From Mesostigma viride (lineage: Eukaryota; Streptophyta; Mesostigmatophyceae; Mesostigmatales; Mesostigmataceae), in the NCBI GenBank assembly GCA_009746045.1, contig RPFO01000299.1, positions 188,001 through 252,000 of the forward strand: a stretch of DNA of 64,000 bases, read 5' to 3'. Shown here piece by piece: positions 11,352 through 23,137 of the stretch; the stretch's first letter is position 1, and every line of letters begins with the position of its first letter. The position numbers and the translations under genes were made by a program. The notes below the pieces were generated by a model. It searched no databases and was not told where the DNA came from. It worked only from the letters and a program-made list of their open reading frames with translations.

Positions 11352-12795
11352 ACATGCACGCAAGGACAAGGATGAACACACATCTACACACACCATGCAC
11401 GCAAGGGCCGGCTGCACACACACGTACATACACCATGCACGCAAGGGCCGGCATGCACACACACGTACATACACTGCGCACGCAAGGGGCAACTGCACAC
11501 ACACGTACACACACCATGCACGGAAGGGACGGCTGCACTCACATGTACATCCACCATGCACGCCAGGGGCGGCTGCACACATACGTACCTACACCGCGCA
11601 CGCAAGGGGCTGCTGCACACACACTTACACACACCATGCACGCAAGGGCCGGCATGCACACACACTGGCATATGTACACCGCGCACGCAAGGGGCGGCTG
11701 CACACACGTACACACACCATGCACGCTTGGGGCGGCTGCACACACACGTACATACACCGCGCACGCAAGGGGCGGCTGCACACACACGTACACACACCGC
11801 GCACGCAAGGGGCGGCTGCACTCACATGTACACCCACCATGCACGCAAGGGGCGGCTGCACACACACGTACATACACCGCGCACGCAAGGGGCAACTGCC
11901 CACACATGGACATACACTGCGCACGCAAGGGGCGGCTGCACTCACATGTACATACACCATGCACGCCAGGGGCGGCTGCACACACACGTACCTACACCGC
12001 GCACGCAAGGGGCGGCTGCACACACACTTACACACACCATGCACGCAAGGGCCGGCATGCACACACACTGGCATACACCGCGCACACAAGGGGCGGCTGC
12101 ACACACGTACACACACCATGCACGCAAGGGCCGGCTGCACACACACGTACATACACCGCGCACGCAAGGGCCGGCTGCACTCACATGTACATACACCGCG
12201 CACGCAAGGGGCAACTGCCCACACATGGACATACACTGCGCACGCAAGGGGCGGCTGCATTAACACGTACTGTACACCGCGCACGCAAGGGCCGGCTGCA
12301 CTCACATGTACACACACCATGCACGCAAGGGCCGGCTGCACACACACGTACATACACCATGCACGCAAGGGCCGGCATGCACACACACGTACATACACTG
12401 CGCACGCAAGGGGCAACTGCACACACACGTACACACACCATGCACGGAAGGGACGGCTGCACTCACATGTACATCCACCGCGCAACCACGGGGCGGCTGC
12501 ACACACACGTACATACACCGCGCACGCAAGGGGCGGCTGCACTCACATGTACATACACCGCGCACGCAAGGGGCAACTGCCCGCACATGTACATCCACCG
12601 CGCACGCAAGGGGCGGCTGCACACACATGTACATACACCATGCACGCAAGGACAAGGATTCACACACATGTACACACACAAAGCAAGCAAGGGGCGGCTG
12701 CACACACACGTACATACACCGCGCACGCAAGGGGCGGCTGCACTCACATGTACACACACCACGCACGCAAGGGGCGGCTGCACACACACGTACAT
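11352..12795. repeat. ~40-bp minisatellite array
   Basis: About 36 units of the CGCACGCAAGGGGCGGCTGC-type repeat with many point variants. It is bounded by module N on the left and module M on the right. Open frames across it on both strands are artefacts. Confidence 0.92.
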
Positions 12796-14713
12796 ATCCA
12801 ATTGCTGCTTTAGTTCCATTGGAGTGAGGGGCTGCCAGAGAAACATGTTTATTACAAATGCGTGTTAGGCACACGTCCAAGCCATTAGCTAACCTAAGAA
12901 TCTGCAGTTTCTAAGCTAACTAGGCCACACAACAGGGGCCGAAACATCATACCAGTCATAAGGACCTGGGCCAGTCAAGAGGACCTGGGCTTTGTAACAT
13001 CCTCATGGCAGCAAGGGTGGGTGGGTGGGAGCTGCAAAGAGGAGTGGTTGTTGCCCCGCCACAACCCTAAGTATCCACCGTCTACCTAGTCGTAGGTGGG
13101 GTGACGGACGCCAGCCCACTGACCAACAGGCCAGTGGCGCCGCGCCGTCCCCGGTCCACAGGACTGCCCCCGGTCCACAAAACTGGACCCGGTCCACAGT
13201 ACCGTCCCCGGTACCCCCCCCCCCCACAACACCGTACCCCCCCCCCTAGTACTGGCTACCAAGTCAGACCTGTCTACTGCGGCCTCCCCTCCCCCTTTGA
13301 GACTTCCGCAGGTCATAGATAGAACGAGCGTGAGCTCACAAAATCCAATTGCTGCTTTAGTTCCATTGGAGTGAGGGGCTGCCAGAGAAACATGTTTATT
13401 ACAAATGCGTGTTAGGCACACGTCCAAGCCATTAGCTAACCTAAGAATCTGCAGTTTCTAAGCTAACTAGGCCACACAACAGGGGCCGAAACATCATACC
13501 AGTCATAAGGACCTGGGCCAGTCAAGAGGACCTGGGCTTTGTAACATCCCGCACCCACTACCTGGCCACTTGGCCGCAAGCTGTCGTATGGCCCAGACTT
13601 CTCGTCGCCCCCCTTGTCCCCTGCCGCTACCAGTGCTTCCATTAAACCAGGCGGCAATACAAGAGGGAAGCCAATCGTATCCCCGTAGGGACCCCCCACT
13701 ATGGGGGGGTTCTCACCCATGTGGGCACTGCCCTCGGCAGCCGCCCCTGCGGGTTCGGCGATTCTTTGTACACCTTTCTTCACAGGCATAGCACCCCCGG
13801 CACCCCAATGACGCAGCTGCGTCTGGGATCCGCTATCGCCCCGCCCTAACATCCTTCCCCTTCCCCGCTGTGCACCGCCAGTCCCAACAACTCGTCCCCG
13901 CTTAAATTACGCGGCAACGACCCCGCCATTCCGCCCTGGCCGCCGGCCGCTGTCGCCTCACTTAATACGAAGAAATGTTAGGCTGTTTAGGATGCTGCCC
14001 CCCCTGGCGCTGGGGCTGCAGCCCTCCCGCTCCTGCGCTGGCCTGGGGGCTCGATTCCCCCTTCTTCCCATGCTCGTATAGCGCGCTCATGCACTATTCT
14101 TGACGATATTCATTAGCCAGGCCCAGCGCACGTGATCCACAACGAAACTTGCCTGGGACGTAATTCCCCTCCGCCTGTAGCTGTTACCACCCGAGCACCA
14201 CTATTGCCCCGCCTTAGCTGTCCGATCAAGAGTCACTCCCGCGTCTATCCAGACCCCTCCCGCGAGCTCGGGGTGGCGAGTACAACGGGCGGGCAAAAAT
14301 AAAACAATCTGGCACTGGCAGCTACCGCCCGCACTTCGAATGGCAGTTTCTTGGGGTGCTGCCGACCCCCGTCGCGCAGCCGTCATAACCTTAAATTATC
14401 CAGGCCCCCGAATGATAATTCGGAGGCCGGTCGCTGTGATTTACATTCGGCACCGCCATAGCAGTGCACACACGCCGTCAGTGGGCCGTCGACACAGCTG
14501 CAAAGAGGAGTGGTTGTTGCCCCGCCACAACCCTAAGTATCCACCGTCTACCTAGTCGTAGGTGGGGTGACGGACGCCAGCCCACTGACCAACAGGCCAG
14601 TGGCGCCGCGCCGTCCCCGGTCCACAGGACTGCCCCCGGTCCACAAAACTGGACCCGGTCCACAGTACCGTCCCCGGTACCCCCCCCCCACAACACCGTA
14701 CCCCCCCCCCCTA
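12796..14713. repeat. Composite repeat block, family 1, carrying the empty site of transposon A
   Basis: Modules M (12796), N (about 13030-13341), M (13343), P (from 13549) and the start of N (about 14497), interrupted at 14714 by the copia element. At 13901-13915 the sequence CTTAAATTACGCGGC is the unoccupied form of the transposon A insertion site. Poly-C runs around 13215 and 14700 are long. Confidence 0.85.
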
Positions 14714-14718
14714 GTACT

Positions 14719-15499
14719 TGTTGGGGATCATATACCCACCTGCCCACACTATATTCCAGCCTGACTTTCTTCTTCTTCTTTGTTTTACTTCACAAGGGCT
14801 GAGAATTTGATAGATCTGATAAGTTAGATGAATTGCTCTCAATGAGCTGATCAATGTTCATGTGCCATAGTCCTATATTTGGCCATAGATCTCTTGTACC
14901 TGAGTTGGTCTAGTAGCATCACTTCCATGCTTGACAAGTGGTGTACTTCTTTGGTAGACAAGTGTCCATTCCATGAGCTGACATGTGTTGGAAGCTCATA
15001 GTGACAAGTGTTGCATTCCATTGACTGACAAGTGGATAGACTCATTGGATTACACTTGTCATTCCAAGTAGAAACCATGTGTCACTTTATTAAGCATTAG
15101 ATGTGGCACATTGTTCAGAGGACATTTGGCAATCAACTGTCATGCCAGCTCATTAGAACCTTTCTAGAATGACCTTGGAATGTTCTAGGAATATACCAGG
15201 AATATTCCTGGAATATACTGAGAATATGCTGGGAATATGCTTAGATGTTTCTACAAGCTTCTATGATGACATCAGCATCTGATGTCATCCTTCCTAGCTA
15301 GAAAGGTATAAAAAGAAACTGGCTCCTAAGGCCAGGTACCTCTTTTCCTAACCTCTCAGCCTAAGAAATAAAACTCTTTTTCTGGTCTCTCTTCCATTGT
15401 CTTCAAGCTCAGTCTTTCATCACCTGCAAGGTGCAAGGGTAACAAGGCCAAGCACAAGGCATTGTGTAAAACCCATTAGTTTCCTCTACCTTTCCAACA
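14719..15499 (+). repeat. 5' LTR of the copia element
   Basis: Contains a TATA box TATAAAAA at 15307-15314 and a polyadenylation-type AATAAA at 15367-15372. Upstream of the TATA box lies a cluster of GAA/TTC words, including GAATGTTC (15178-15185) and GAATATTC inside the palindrome CCAGGAATATTCCTGG (15196-15211). These resemble heat-shock elements. Confidence 0.93.
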
Positions 15500-15511
15500 T
15501 GGTATCGGAGG
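15500..15511 (+). other. Primer-binding site
   Basis: TGGTATCGGAGG sits directly after the LTR. It resembles the usual copia site complementary to the 3' end of initiator tRNA-Met (TGGTATCAGAGC), with two differences. Confidence 0.75.
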
Positions 15512-15518
15512 AATCTTC

Positions 15519-18500
15519 ATGAGCTCCAAGAAGACCACCAAGAAACCCAGCCCAGCTACAAGCTCCATGGCAAGCGACGTCGACTACACTCCTATGCTGA
15601 ATGTGTGCTCCAAGATGGTGCTGAAATTCGATGGCACAAGCCTACGTGGCTGGGAGGAGACCAAGACATCTCTTGAGGGTTTCTGTTCCTTCTATGAGGT
15701 TAAGGACGTCCTGCTGGGCACCAGGCAGGACCGCAAGGCTGACCAAGCTGTTGGCCTTGTCATCTCAGCTGCACTTGTGGGAGAAGCGAGGCGCATCCTA
15801 TCGCTCGTGCCAGACCAATCTGGCAGCAAGCTCTACAAGACGCTGAGGGAGGTCTACGAGCAACAAAAGCTCACCAAGAGTCACCGCATGGACCTCAGGA
15901 TTCAGCTTCACCGGCTGCAAATGAAGCCTGGGGAGACCATGGGGCAGTATATCCTACGTGGATTGCTGCTGCTGGCGGACTACCGTGCGGTGGGAGGCGT
16001 CATGAGCGACCAAGATTTTGCGGCTATCCTCAAGAGCGGCCTGCCTGACCGATATCGCCCTGCCCTGATTTCAGCGCACTTCAAAGAGGAGGACAGCTTG
16101 GAGGAGGTCAAGGCTGCGCTGCTGGAGGCGGAGGACATGCTGCTGGGAGGACGGCCTTCTCAAGCTACCAAGGAGGAGCCAGCCCAAGGTCAAGCTTTCC
16201 ACACTGCCAACAAGGGTGGTGAGAGGAAGCACTGCGCCTACTGCAACAGGAGTGGGCATGCGGAGACCCAGTGCTGGCAAAAGAACTCCCAGCTCAAGCC
16301 ACGAAGCAAGAACCAAGGACGGCGGGGCAACCAGCGCAGGAGGGGCAACCAAGCGACCAAGAAGGAGACCTCACCTGGCGGAAGCGTGGCCAACAACACC
16401 CAGGAGGCCGCGGAGCTGCCGGAGGGCTTCGTCTTCACCACCATCGCCGAGTCGGCGCCGTCGCAGGAGGCTGCTGCACTCACGCAGTATAGCCCCAAGC
16501 CCCCTGCCTGGGTTCTGGACTCCGCTGCAAGCAGCCACATGTCCCCATGCCGCACTGACTTTGTGTCCCTCACCCCCACCACTAGGAACATCGTCGGATC
16601 AGGAGGACGTCTTCGCGCGACGGGAGTGGGCACGATTCGGCTCAAACTGCCCAACCAGCATGTGCACCTGAATGGTGCGCTCTTCGTGCCCGGCTTGAGC
16701 GCCCGACTGCTATCAGCTGGGCAGCTCGCCAAGGACGGCCACAAAGTCGACCTCACCGAGCAGACAGTGGTGCTGGACAACGAGACGCACAAGATTGCGC
16801 TGCAGAACAACATCTACGTGTTACCTGCGGAGCGCGACGAGGCGGCAATGGCTGCCACGGCCATCGAGCGGCCGGCGAGCCTGCTCTGGCACTGGCGTCT
16901 TGGGCATGCTGGCGAAGATCGGATCAAGAGGCTGGCCGCCATTCCGGAGTCTAACCTTTTTTCGAGGCGCCTGTCATCGCCTGGCTGCCCATCCTGCCCT
17001 GCTGGCTTCATCAAGAGGCGCTCATTTTCGCCTGGACAGCTCCGATCGACTGTTCCCCGAGCCAAGCTTCACAGCGACATTCTCGGGCCGATGCAGCCAG
17101 CAATTGGAGGCGCCCGCTACATGCTCGGCTTCACCGACGATGCTACCCGCTGGCGATGGTGCTTTCCGCTTCGACACAAGGACGAGGCTGTTGACGCCCT
17201 ACAGCAGCTGCTCGCGCGCGAAATTCGCCCCTTCTACAACGGTTCGATTCTTCTCCGGACCGACAACGACGCAGTCTTCACTGGGCAGGCGTGGCGGGCC
17301 GTCTGCGCTGAACACCGAGTGCACCAGGAGTTCTCCAGCCCCTACACTCCTGAGCAGAACGGAGTGGCGGAGCGGCTGTGGGGTCTGGCCATGGGCATGA
17401 CACTGGCAATGCTCACGCATGCCGGTTTGCCCAAAGGATTCTGGGCACTAGCCTTCAATTGCGCGGTTTATATACTTAACCGCCTGCCGTCTAGCTCGAA
17501 TCCTGGAGGTGCCACGCCACACTTCCTGCTCACCGGTCGCAATGCGGATCTCTCGAATCTTCGAATTTTCGGCTGCCCTGCCTTCTATCGGGTGGAGGGC
17601 CCACGTGGCAAGCTGGAGGCCAAGGCTCTGCCTGGAATCTTCGTCGGCTATGATCTGGAATCGCCGGCGTACCTCATTTACCGTCCAGAATCCAAGGATG
17701 TCATTCGCCGCCTGCATGTCACCTTCAATGAGGCCTGGCGCAATGGGGCCATGCCAACTCCTGCGCCGCTTCTGGAAAGTTCTGCCGCACTGGAGGAAAC
17801 TTCACCAACTGATCTTCCGGCTGTAGCAGAAGTTCAGCCAAATTCTCTGGCCGAACCTAGCGGACCGGTCACCCGGTCTCAGGCGAGGTTTCTGGACGCC
17901 ACCAGAAGGGATATTCCTGAGGAGCTTCGCCACGAGGGAGCGGACGCACCAAGTCCTGATGCAGTCAACGTCCCAAGTCCTAGACCAGTTCCGGAGGCGC
18001 TCGACGGTGCTCCAAACTTTTCACAGCCCGTCCTAACTACTGACGACGTCTCCCCAAGTGACGCACGGGAGCTGTCTGCTGGTCCACCGGTCACTGCCAC
18101 TTCAAGTGCTGCTCGACTGCAAAGTACAATCTCTGCGCTGCGACGTAACCCAGCTGGTAATGTCGCCATGGCAACTGCTGATGAGCTGATGTTTTGCGGT
18201 AGCACCCGTGAACCCCTCGCGATGGAGATTACTACCTATGCTCCCCCTGTCACGGTGTCGCCTAAATGGGCTCGTTTTTTTCCGCATTACCAGTCAGTTC
18301 GTGATCTTTTTGACACAGTGCATTTTACTGGCAGTGACGTTTCCCTTCCCGTCTCCTTTACTGAGGCTAACAACAGTCCAGAGTGGCGGGCTGCGATGTT
18401 GAGCGAAATTAATAGCATTCGTGATCATGCAGTATACTCGCTTGTGAGCCCGCGTACTTTGCCCGCCGGTGCCAAGGTCCTCCCTTCCCGGTGGGTATTT

Positions 18501-19862
18501 GCTGTCAAGTCCGACGGCCGTCACAAGGCCAGGTTTGTCGTGAAAGGTTTTGCCCAACGTGAAGGTATCGACTTTAATGAAGTCTTTTCCCCCACTGTTC
18601 GTGCGTCCACCGTGCGACTTGCTCTTGCTTTAGCTGTCACGTCTGGCTTTACTGTCAAGCAGCTCGATGTCCGAACCGCTTTTCTCTATGCTCCCCTACA
18701 GGAGGATGTCTTTGTGCGTCCCCCTACTGGCTTTGAAGAGCGGGATGCCAATGGCGATGTGCTTGTGTGGAAGCTGCACCGCAGCTTGTATGGCATCAAG
18801 CAAGCGCCACGCAATTGGCATAAAACGTTCCGTGCACACCTTCTTTCTGACGGCGCCATCCAAAGCCAAATTGATGCGTGCCTGTATTACTACCCTTCGT
18901 CTCGTGGTTTCGTGTTCGTGCACGTCGATGACATTCTTGCTGCTCATCCTTCCCCTTCCTGGCTGGCATCCTGGTCTCGCCGTTTGGCTAATACTTTTCA
19001 AATCACTGAGTCGGACAATCCCTCTCTTTTCCTCGGTGTTTCCCTTACTATCGACCCTGCGTCTCGTTCCCTTACCATGCACCAACGGCCCTACATTGAA
19101 GCTATTGCTGCCCGTTTTGGGCTTTCTACCCCTCACCCTGTGCACACCCCTATAGTGCCTGGTAGTCCCCGTCGCGAGGGGGGAATGTGTGATGCCCCAA
19201 ACCATCAACTCTTTCAGCAGATTGTTGGTGCTCTCATGTACGCCGCGACATGGACGCGCCCAGACATTGCTTTTGCTGTCAACCAGCTGGCCCAATGCAT
19301 GCAGGCACCCACGGAGGGCGACTTGGAGCTGGCCAAGCGATTGGTGCGCTACCTTGTCCACACCAAGGACTTGGGACTGCGCTATGGTGGCCAAGGGGGG
19401 CTGGAGGGGTGGACGGATGCCGATTGGGGGAACTGCCCTGAGACACGCAGATCTGTCTCTGGCAATGTAGTGATGTTCAGGGGGGCCGCAGTCGAGTGGT
19501 GCAGCCGCAAGCAGCACGTTACCGCCCTGTCTTCCTGCGAGGCGGAGTACATTGCTGCTAGCAGCGTAACCCAGCTAGTGCTTCCACTGAGGCACATGTT
19601 GGGGGAGCTGGGGCATCCAGTTCAGGGGCCCACGCCTGTCTTCTGCGACAACACAGGCGCCGTGGCACTCGCTCGTGACCCTGTTCATCCCAAGCGCACG
19701 AAGCACATTGACGTGCGTTTCCATTTCATCCGGGAGAAGGTGGAGGGGGGACTCATCGCCATGAAGCATTGTCCTGGGGAGGACATGCTTGCTGATCTTC
19801 TGACGAAGGCACTTTCACGTGCCAGGTTCACTGCCCTGCGTGGCAAACTCATGTCAACTTAG
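15519..19862 (+). CDS. Copia gag-pol polyprotein, 1447 aa
   Basis: Starts at ATG 15519, 20 bp after the 5' LTR. The order is that of Ty1/copia. A UBN2-type gag covers about residues 20-230. A zinc knuckle CAYCNRSGHAETQC (CX2CX4HX4C) lies near residue 240. The aspartic protease motif WVLDSAASSHMSP is near 330. The pre-integrase motif LLWHWRLGH is near 460. The integrase core has HSDILGP, RTDNDAVF and PEQNGVAERL. Reverse transcriptase has RWVFAVKSDGRHKARFV, QLDVRTAFLYAPL and HVDDIL in place of the common YVDD. RNase H has WTDADWG and SSCEAEYIA. The frame is unbroken and copia polyproteins are usually of this length, so it is likely functional. Confidence 0.96.
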   Translation: MSSKKTTKKPSPATSSMASDVDYTPMLNVCSKMVLKFDGTSLRGWEETKTSLEGFCSFYEVKDVLLGTRQDRKADQAVGLVISAALVGEARRILSLVPDQSGSKLYKTLREVYEQQKLTKSHRMDLRIQLHRLQMKPGETMGQYILRGLLLLADYRAVGGVMSDQDFAAILKSGLPDRYRPALISAHFKEEDSLEEVKAALLEAEDMLLGGRPSQATKEEPAQGQAFHTANKGGERKHCAYCNRSGHAETQCWQKNSQLKPRSKNQGRRGNQRRRGNQATKKETSPGGSVANNTQEAAELPEGFVFTTIAESAPSQEAAALTQYSPKPPAWVLDSAASSHMSPCRTDFVSLTPTTRNIVGSGGRLRATGVGTIRLKLPNQHVHLNGALFVPGLSARLLSAGQLAKDGHKVDLTEQTVVLDNETHKIALQNNIYVLPAERDEAAMAATAIERPASLLWHWRLGHAGEDRIKRLAAIPESNLFSRRLSSPGCPSCPAGFIKRRSFSPGQLRSTVPRAKLHSDILGPMQPAIGGARYMLGFTDDATRWRWCFPLRHKDEAVDALQQLLAREIRPFYNGSILLRTDNDAVFTGQAWRAVCAEHRVHQEFSSPYTPEQNGVAERLWGLAMGMTLAMLTHAGLPKGFWALAFNCAVYILNRLPSSSNPGGATPHFLLTGRNADLSNLRIFGCPAFYRVEGPRGKLEAKALPGIFVGYDLESPAYLIYRPESKDVIRRLHVTFNEAWRNGAMPTPAPLLESSAALEETSPTDLPAVAEVQPNSLAEPSGPVTRSQARFLDATRRDIPEELRHEGADAPSPDAVNVPSPRPVPEALDGAPNFSQPVLTTDDVSPSDARELSAGPPVTATSSAARLQSTISALRRNPAGNVAMATADELMFCGSTREPLAMEITTYAPPVTVSPKWARFFPHYQSVRDLFDTVHFTGSDVSLPVSFTEANNSPEWRAAMLSEINSIRDHAVYSLVSPRTLPAGAKVLPSRWVFAVKSDGRHKARFVVKGFAQREGIDFNEVFSPTVRASTVRLALALAVTSGFTVKQLDVRTAFLYAPLQEDVFVRPPTGFEERDANGDVLVWKLHRSLYGIKQAPRNWHKTFRAHLLSDGAIQSQIDACLYYYPSSRGFVFVHVDDILAAHPSPSWLASWSRRLANTFQITESDNPSLFLGVSLTIDPASRSLTMHQRPYIEAIAARFGLSTPHPVHTPIVPGSPRREGGMCDAPNHQLFQQIVGALMYAATWTRPDIAFAVNQLAQCMQAPTEGDLELAKRLVRYLVHTKDLGLRYGGQGGLEGWTDADWGNCPETRRSVSGNVVMFRGAAVEWCSRKQHVTALSSCEAEYIAASSVTQLVLPLRHMLGELGHPVQGPTPVFCDNTGAVALARDPVHPKRTKHIDVRFHFIREKVEGGLIAMKHCPGEDMLADLLTKALSRARFTALRGKLMST

Positions 19863-19890
19863 TCCTTTGTGTTCAGCTGGCTAAGGGGGG

Positions 19891-20670
19891 TGTTGGGGAT
19901 CATATACCCACCTGCCCACACTATATTCCAGCCTGACTTTCTTCTTCTTCTTTGTTTTACTTCACAAGGGCTGAGAATTTGATAGATTGATAAGTTAGAT
20001 GAATTGCTCTCAATGAGCTGATCAATGTTCATGTGCCATAGTCCTATATTTGGCCATAGATCTCTTGTACCTGAGTTGGTCTAGTAGCATCACTTCCATG
20101 CTTGACAAGTGGTGTACTTCTTTGGTAGACAAGTGTCCATTCCATGAGCTGACATGTGTTGGAAGCTCATAGTGACAAGTGTTGCATTCCATTGACTGAC
20201 AAGTGGATAGACTCATTGGATTACACTTGTCATTCCAAGTAGAAACCATGTGTCACTTTATTAAGCATTAGATGTGGCACATTGTTCAGAGGACATTTGG
20301 CAATCAACTGTCATGCCAGCTCATTAGAACCTTTCTAGAATGACCTTGGAATGTTCTAGGAATATACCAGGAATATTCCTGGAATATACTGAGAATATGC
20401 TGGGAATATGCTTAGATGTTTCTACAAGCTTCTATGATGACATCAGCATCTGATGTCATCCTTCCTAGCTAGAAAGGTATAAAAAGAAACTGGCTCCTAA
20501 GGCCAGGTACCTCTTTTCCTAACCTCTCAGCCTAAGAAATAAAACTCTTTTTCTGGTCTCTCTTCCATTGTCTTCAAGCTCAGTCTTTCATCACCTGCAA
20601 GGTGCAAGGGTAACAAGGCCAAGCACAAGGCATTGTGTAAAACCCATTAGTTTCCTCTACCTTTCCAACA
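19891..20670 (+). repeat. 3' LTR of the copia element
   Basis: Same sequence as the 5' LTR except for a missing C near 19987. The TATA box copy is at 20478-20485. Followed by the duplicated GTACT. Confidence 0.93.
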
Positions 20671-20675
20671 GTACT

Positions 20676-21694
20676 GGCTACCAAGTCAGACCTGTCTACT
20701 GCGGCCTCCCCTCCCCCTTTGAGACTTCCGCAGGTCATAGATAGAACGAGCGTGAGCTCACAAAACACCGCGCACGCAAGGACCGGCTCCACTCACATGT
20801 ACATCCACCGTGCAACCACGGGGCGGCTGCACACACACGTACATACACCGCGCACGCAAGGGGCTGCTGCACACACACTTACACACACAATGCACGCTTG
20901 GGGCGACGGCACTCACATGTACATACACCGCGCACGCAAGGGGTGGCTGCACACACACGTACATCCACCGCGCACGCAAGGGGCGGCTGCACACACACAT
21001 ACATACACCATGCACGCCAGGGGCGGCTGCACACATACGTACCTACACCGCGCACGCAAGGGGCTGCTGCACACACACTTACACACACCATGCACGCAAG
21101 GGCCGGCATGCACACACACTGGCATACAGCGCGCACGCAAGGGGCGGCTGCACACACGTACACACACCATGCACGCTTGGGAAGGCTGCACACACACGTA
21201 CATACACCGCGCACGCAAGGGGCGGCTGCACACACACGTACACACACCGCGCACGCAAGGGGCGGCTGCACTCACATGTACACCCACCATGCACGCAAGG
21301 GGCGGCTGCACACACACGTACACACACCATGCACGGAAGGGACGGCTGCACTCACATGTACATCCACCGCGCAACCACGGGGCGGCTGCACACACATGTA
21401 CATCCACCGCGCACGCAAGGGGCGAGTGCAAACACATGTACATACACCGCGCACGCAAGGGGCAACTGCCCACACATGTACATCCACCGCGCACGGAAGG
21501 GCCGGCTGCACTCACATGTACATACACCGCGCATGCAAGGGGCGCCTGCACACACACGTACACACACCATGCACGCAAGGGCCGGCATGCACACACACGT
21601 ACATACACTGCGCACGCACGGGGGGACTGCACACACATGTACATACACCATGCACGCAAGGGGCGGCTGCACACGCATGTACATACACCGCGCA
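20676..21694. repeat. End of module N, then ~40-bp minisatellite array
   Basis: 20676-20763 completes module N that the copia element split. From 20765 the minisatellite runs for about 23 units to 21694. No gene. Confidence 0.88.
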
Positions 21695-23137
21695 CCTGGG
21701 CCAGTCATGAGGACCTGGACTTGTAATACCCTCAAGCAGCGAGGGAGGGCGGGTGGGAGCTGCAAAGAGGCCTAATTGTGGCAGTACCACAATCCTAAGT
21801 AGTCGGACCGCCCTGGGGTGGCGCGTGCCAGCCCACTGACCAAAAGGCCAGTGGCACCGTGACGCGCGCCAGCCCACTGACCAAAAAGGCCAGTGGTGCC
21901 GTGGCGCGCGCCAGCCCACTGACCAAAAGGCCAGTGGCGCCGCGCCACCCCCGGTCCACACTACCCCCCCCCTCACTTCTAGTCGGACTGACTACTGCGG
22001 CCGCCCCTCCCCCTTTGAGTATGCCGCAAGTCATAGATAATACGAGCGTGAGCTCACAAAATCCAATCATTGCTTTATCCCATTGGAGTGAGGGGCTGCC
22101 AGAAGAACCAGATTTATTACATATAAGTGATAAGCCCACGTCAAGGCCGTAGCCAATCTGAGACTCTAGACTAACTAGGCCACCCGACAGGTGGCTAGGA
22201 CATCACATTACCAGGGCCAACTCACCTGGGCCAGTCATGAGGACCTGGACTTGTAATACCCCACACCCCCAACCTGGCCCTCGGCCGCAGGCTGTCGCGT
22301 GACCCCGCCTCCCGTTGCCCCCCGTGTCCCCTGCCGCTACCAGCGGCTCCATCAGCCTAGCCAGGCGGCAATACAACGGGGGGAGCTAATAGTCTTCCTG
22401 AGCAGGATGATTCATCCCCAGGCCCAGCACACATCCCCTCACCCCAAAAGGTGCAGCTCGTCGAGGGTAAAGACACGCCGGATAAAACACAACCCCACGG
22501 GCCCGCCACACAGGTGGGTCCTTACACGTCCCCCCCCTCGTGGGGGGCGGGGAAAACGCAAAGGCAGAGCGGAGCCCGCAGCCTTACCGCGGGCGAAGCG
22601 GAGCCTTCCCCGCCCCCCGCGAGGGGAAAATTTTTTTGGAAACCTGCCAACCCGTGAGGGGTTTTCCACGCACCCTCCCCCGCACCCAAGCTGCGTCCTT
22701 GGATTCCCCCTCCGCCTGTACGCCATGCCCCGTCATCCCGTTTTTATGTTTTTGCACCATGGAAGCAGACCAACGATGTAACATAGCAGTAGCCGGGTGC
22801 CCGTTAAGGCACCGGACCCTACCCTCTCGTCTGCAGCACGAGGCTCCTCCTCCTCCATGCGTTGGGTAAAATTCTGCCCTTATATACTGCATGGACACTT
22901 CCCCCAACAATTCGTCACCTCGCCATACCCCGCACCTCCCCTTCTGGCCCACGCCGGCCGGAGGGAATACGCCAGGCGAACTGAATTTCAGGTTTCGGCA
23001 GCTTGGCCCACGCAATACTGTTTTACAGTGATTCCTGCACCATCTCACGATTTTTACCACCCGCCTGCACTATTCCACAGCTCCCGTCGAGACTGTGGCC
23101 TGGCCTGCCCAAATCATCTCGTGGCAGGAGATGATGT
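21695..23137. repeat. Composite repeat block, family 2 (N, M, P versions)
   Basis: Same module order as family 1 but clearly diverged. N begins AGCTGCAAAGAGGCCTAATTG near 21757 and ends GAGCTCACAAA near 22060. M begins ATCCAATCATTGC. P continues to the LTR element at 23138 and resumes at 29874. Around 22535-22640 P has self-complementary GC-rich stretches (CCCCCCTCGTGGGGGG and GGCGAAGCGGAGCC words). GATGT at 23133-23137 is the left target duplication of the LTR element. Confidence 0.75.

Larger units (their letters stand above)
14719..20670 (+). mobile_element. Intact Ty1/copia LTR retrotransposon
   Basis: Two LTRs, TGTTGG...CCAACA, 781 and 780 bp. The one difference I noticed is a single-base deletion in the 3' copy. 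A 5-bp target duplication GTACT lies at 14714-14718 and 20671-20675. A primer-binding site follows the 5' LTR, and a G-rich polypurine tract (AAGGGGGG, 19883-19890) precedes the 3' LTR. One uninterrupted gag-pol frame fills the interior. The near-identical LTRs and intact frame indicate a very recent insertion and probable autonomy. It landed in module N of the composite repeat. Confidence 0.96.

Noticed and set aside
11354-12868. Proteins of 100-500 residues rich in His-Thr or Cys-Val over the ~40-bp minisatellite (also 20719-21775 and 30340-31987)
   Set aside because: Overlapping frames on both strands are equally long, composition follows the repeat, and no start or splice context is conserved.
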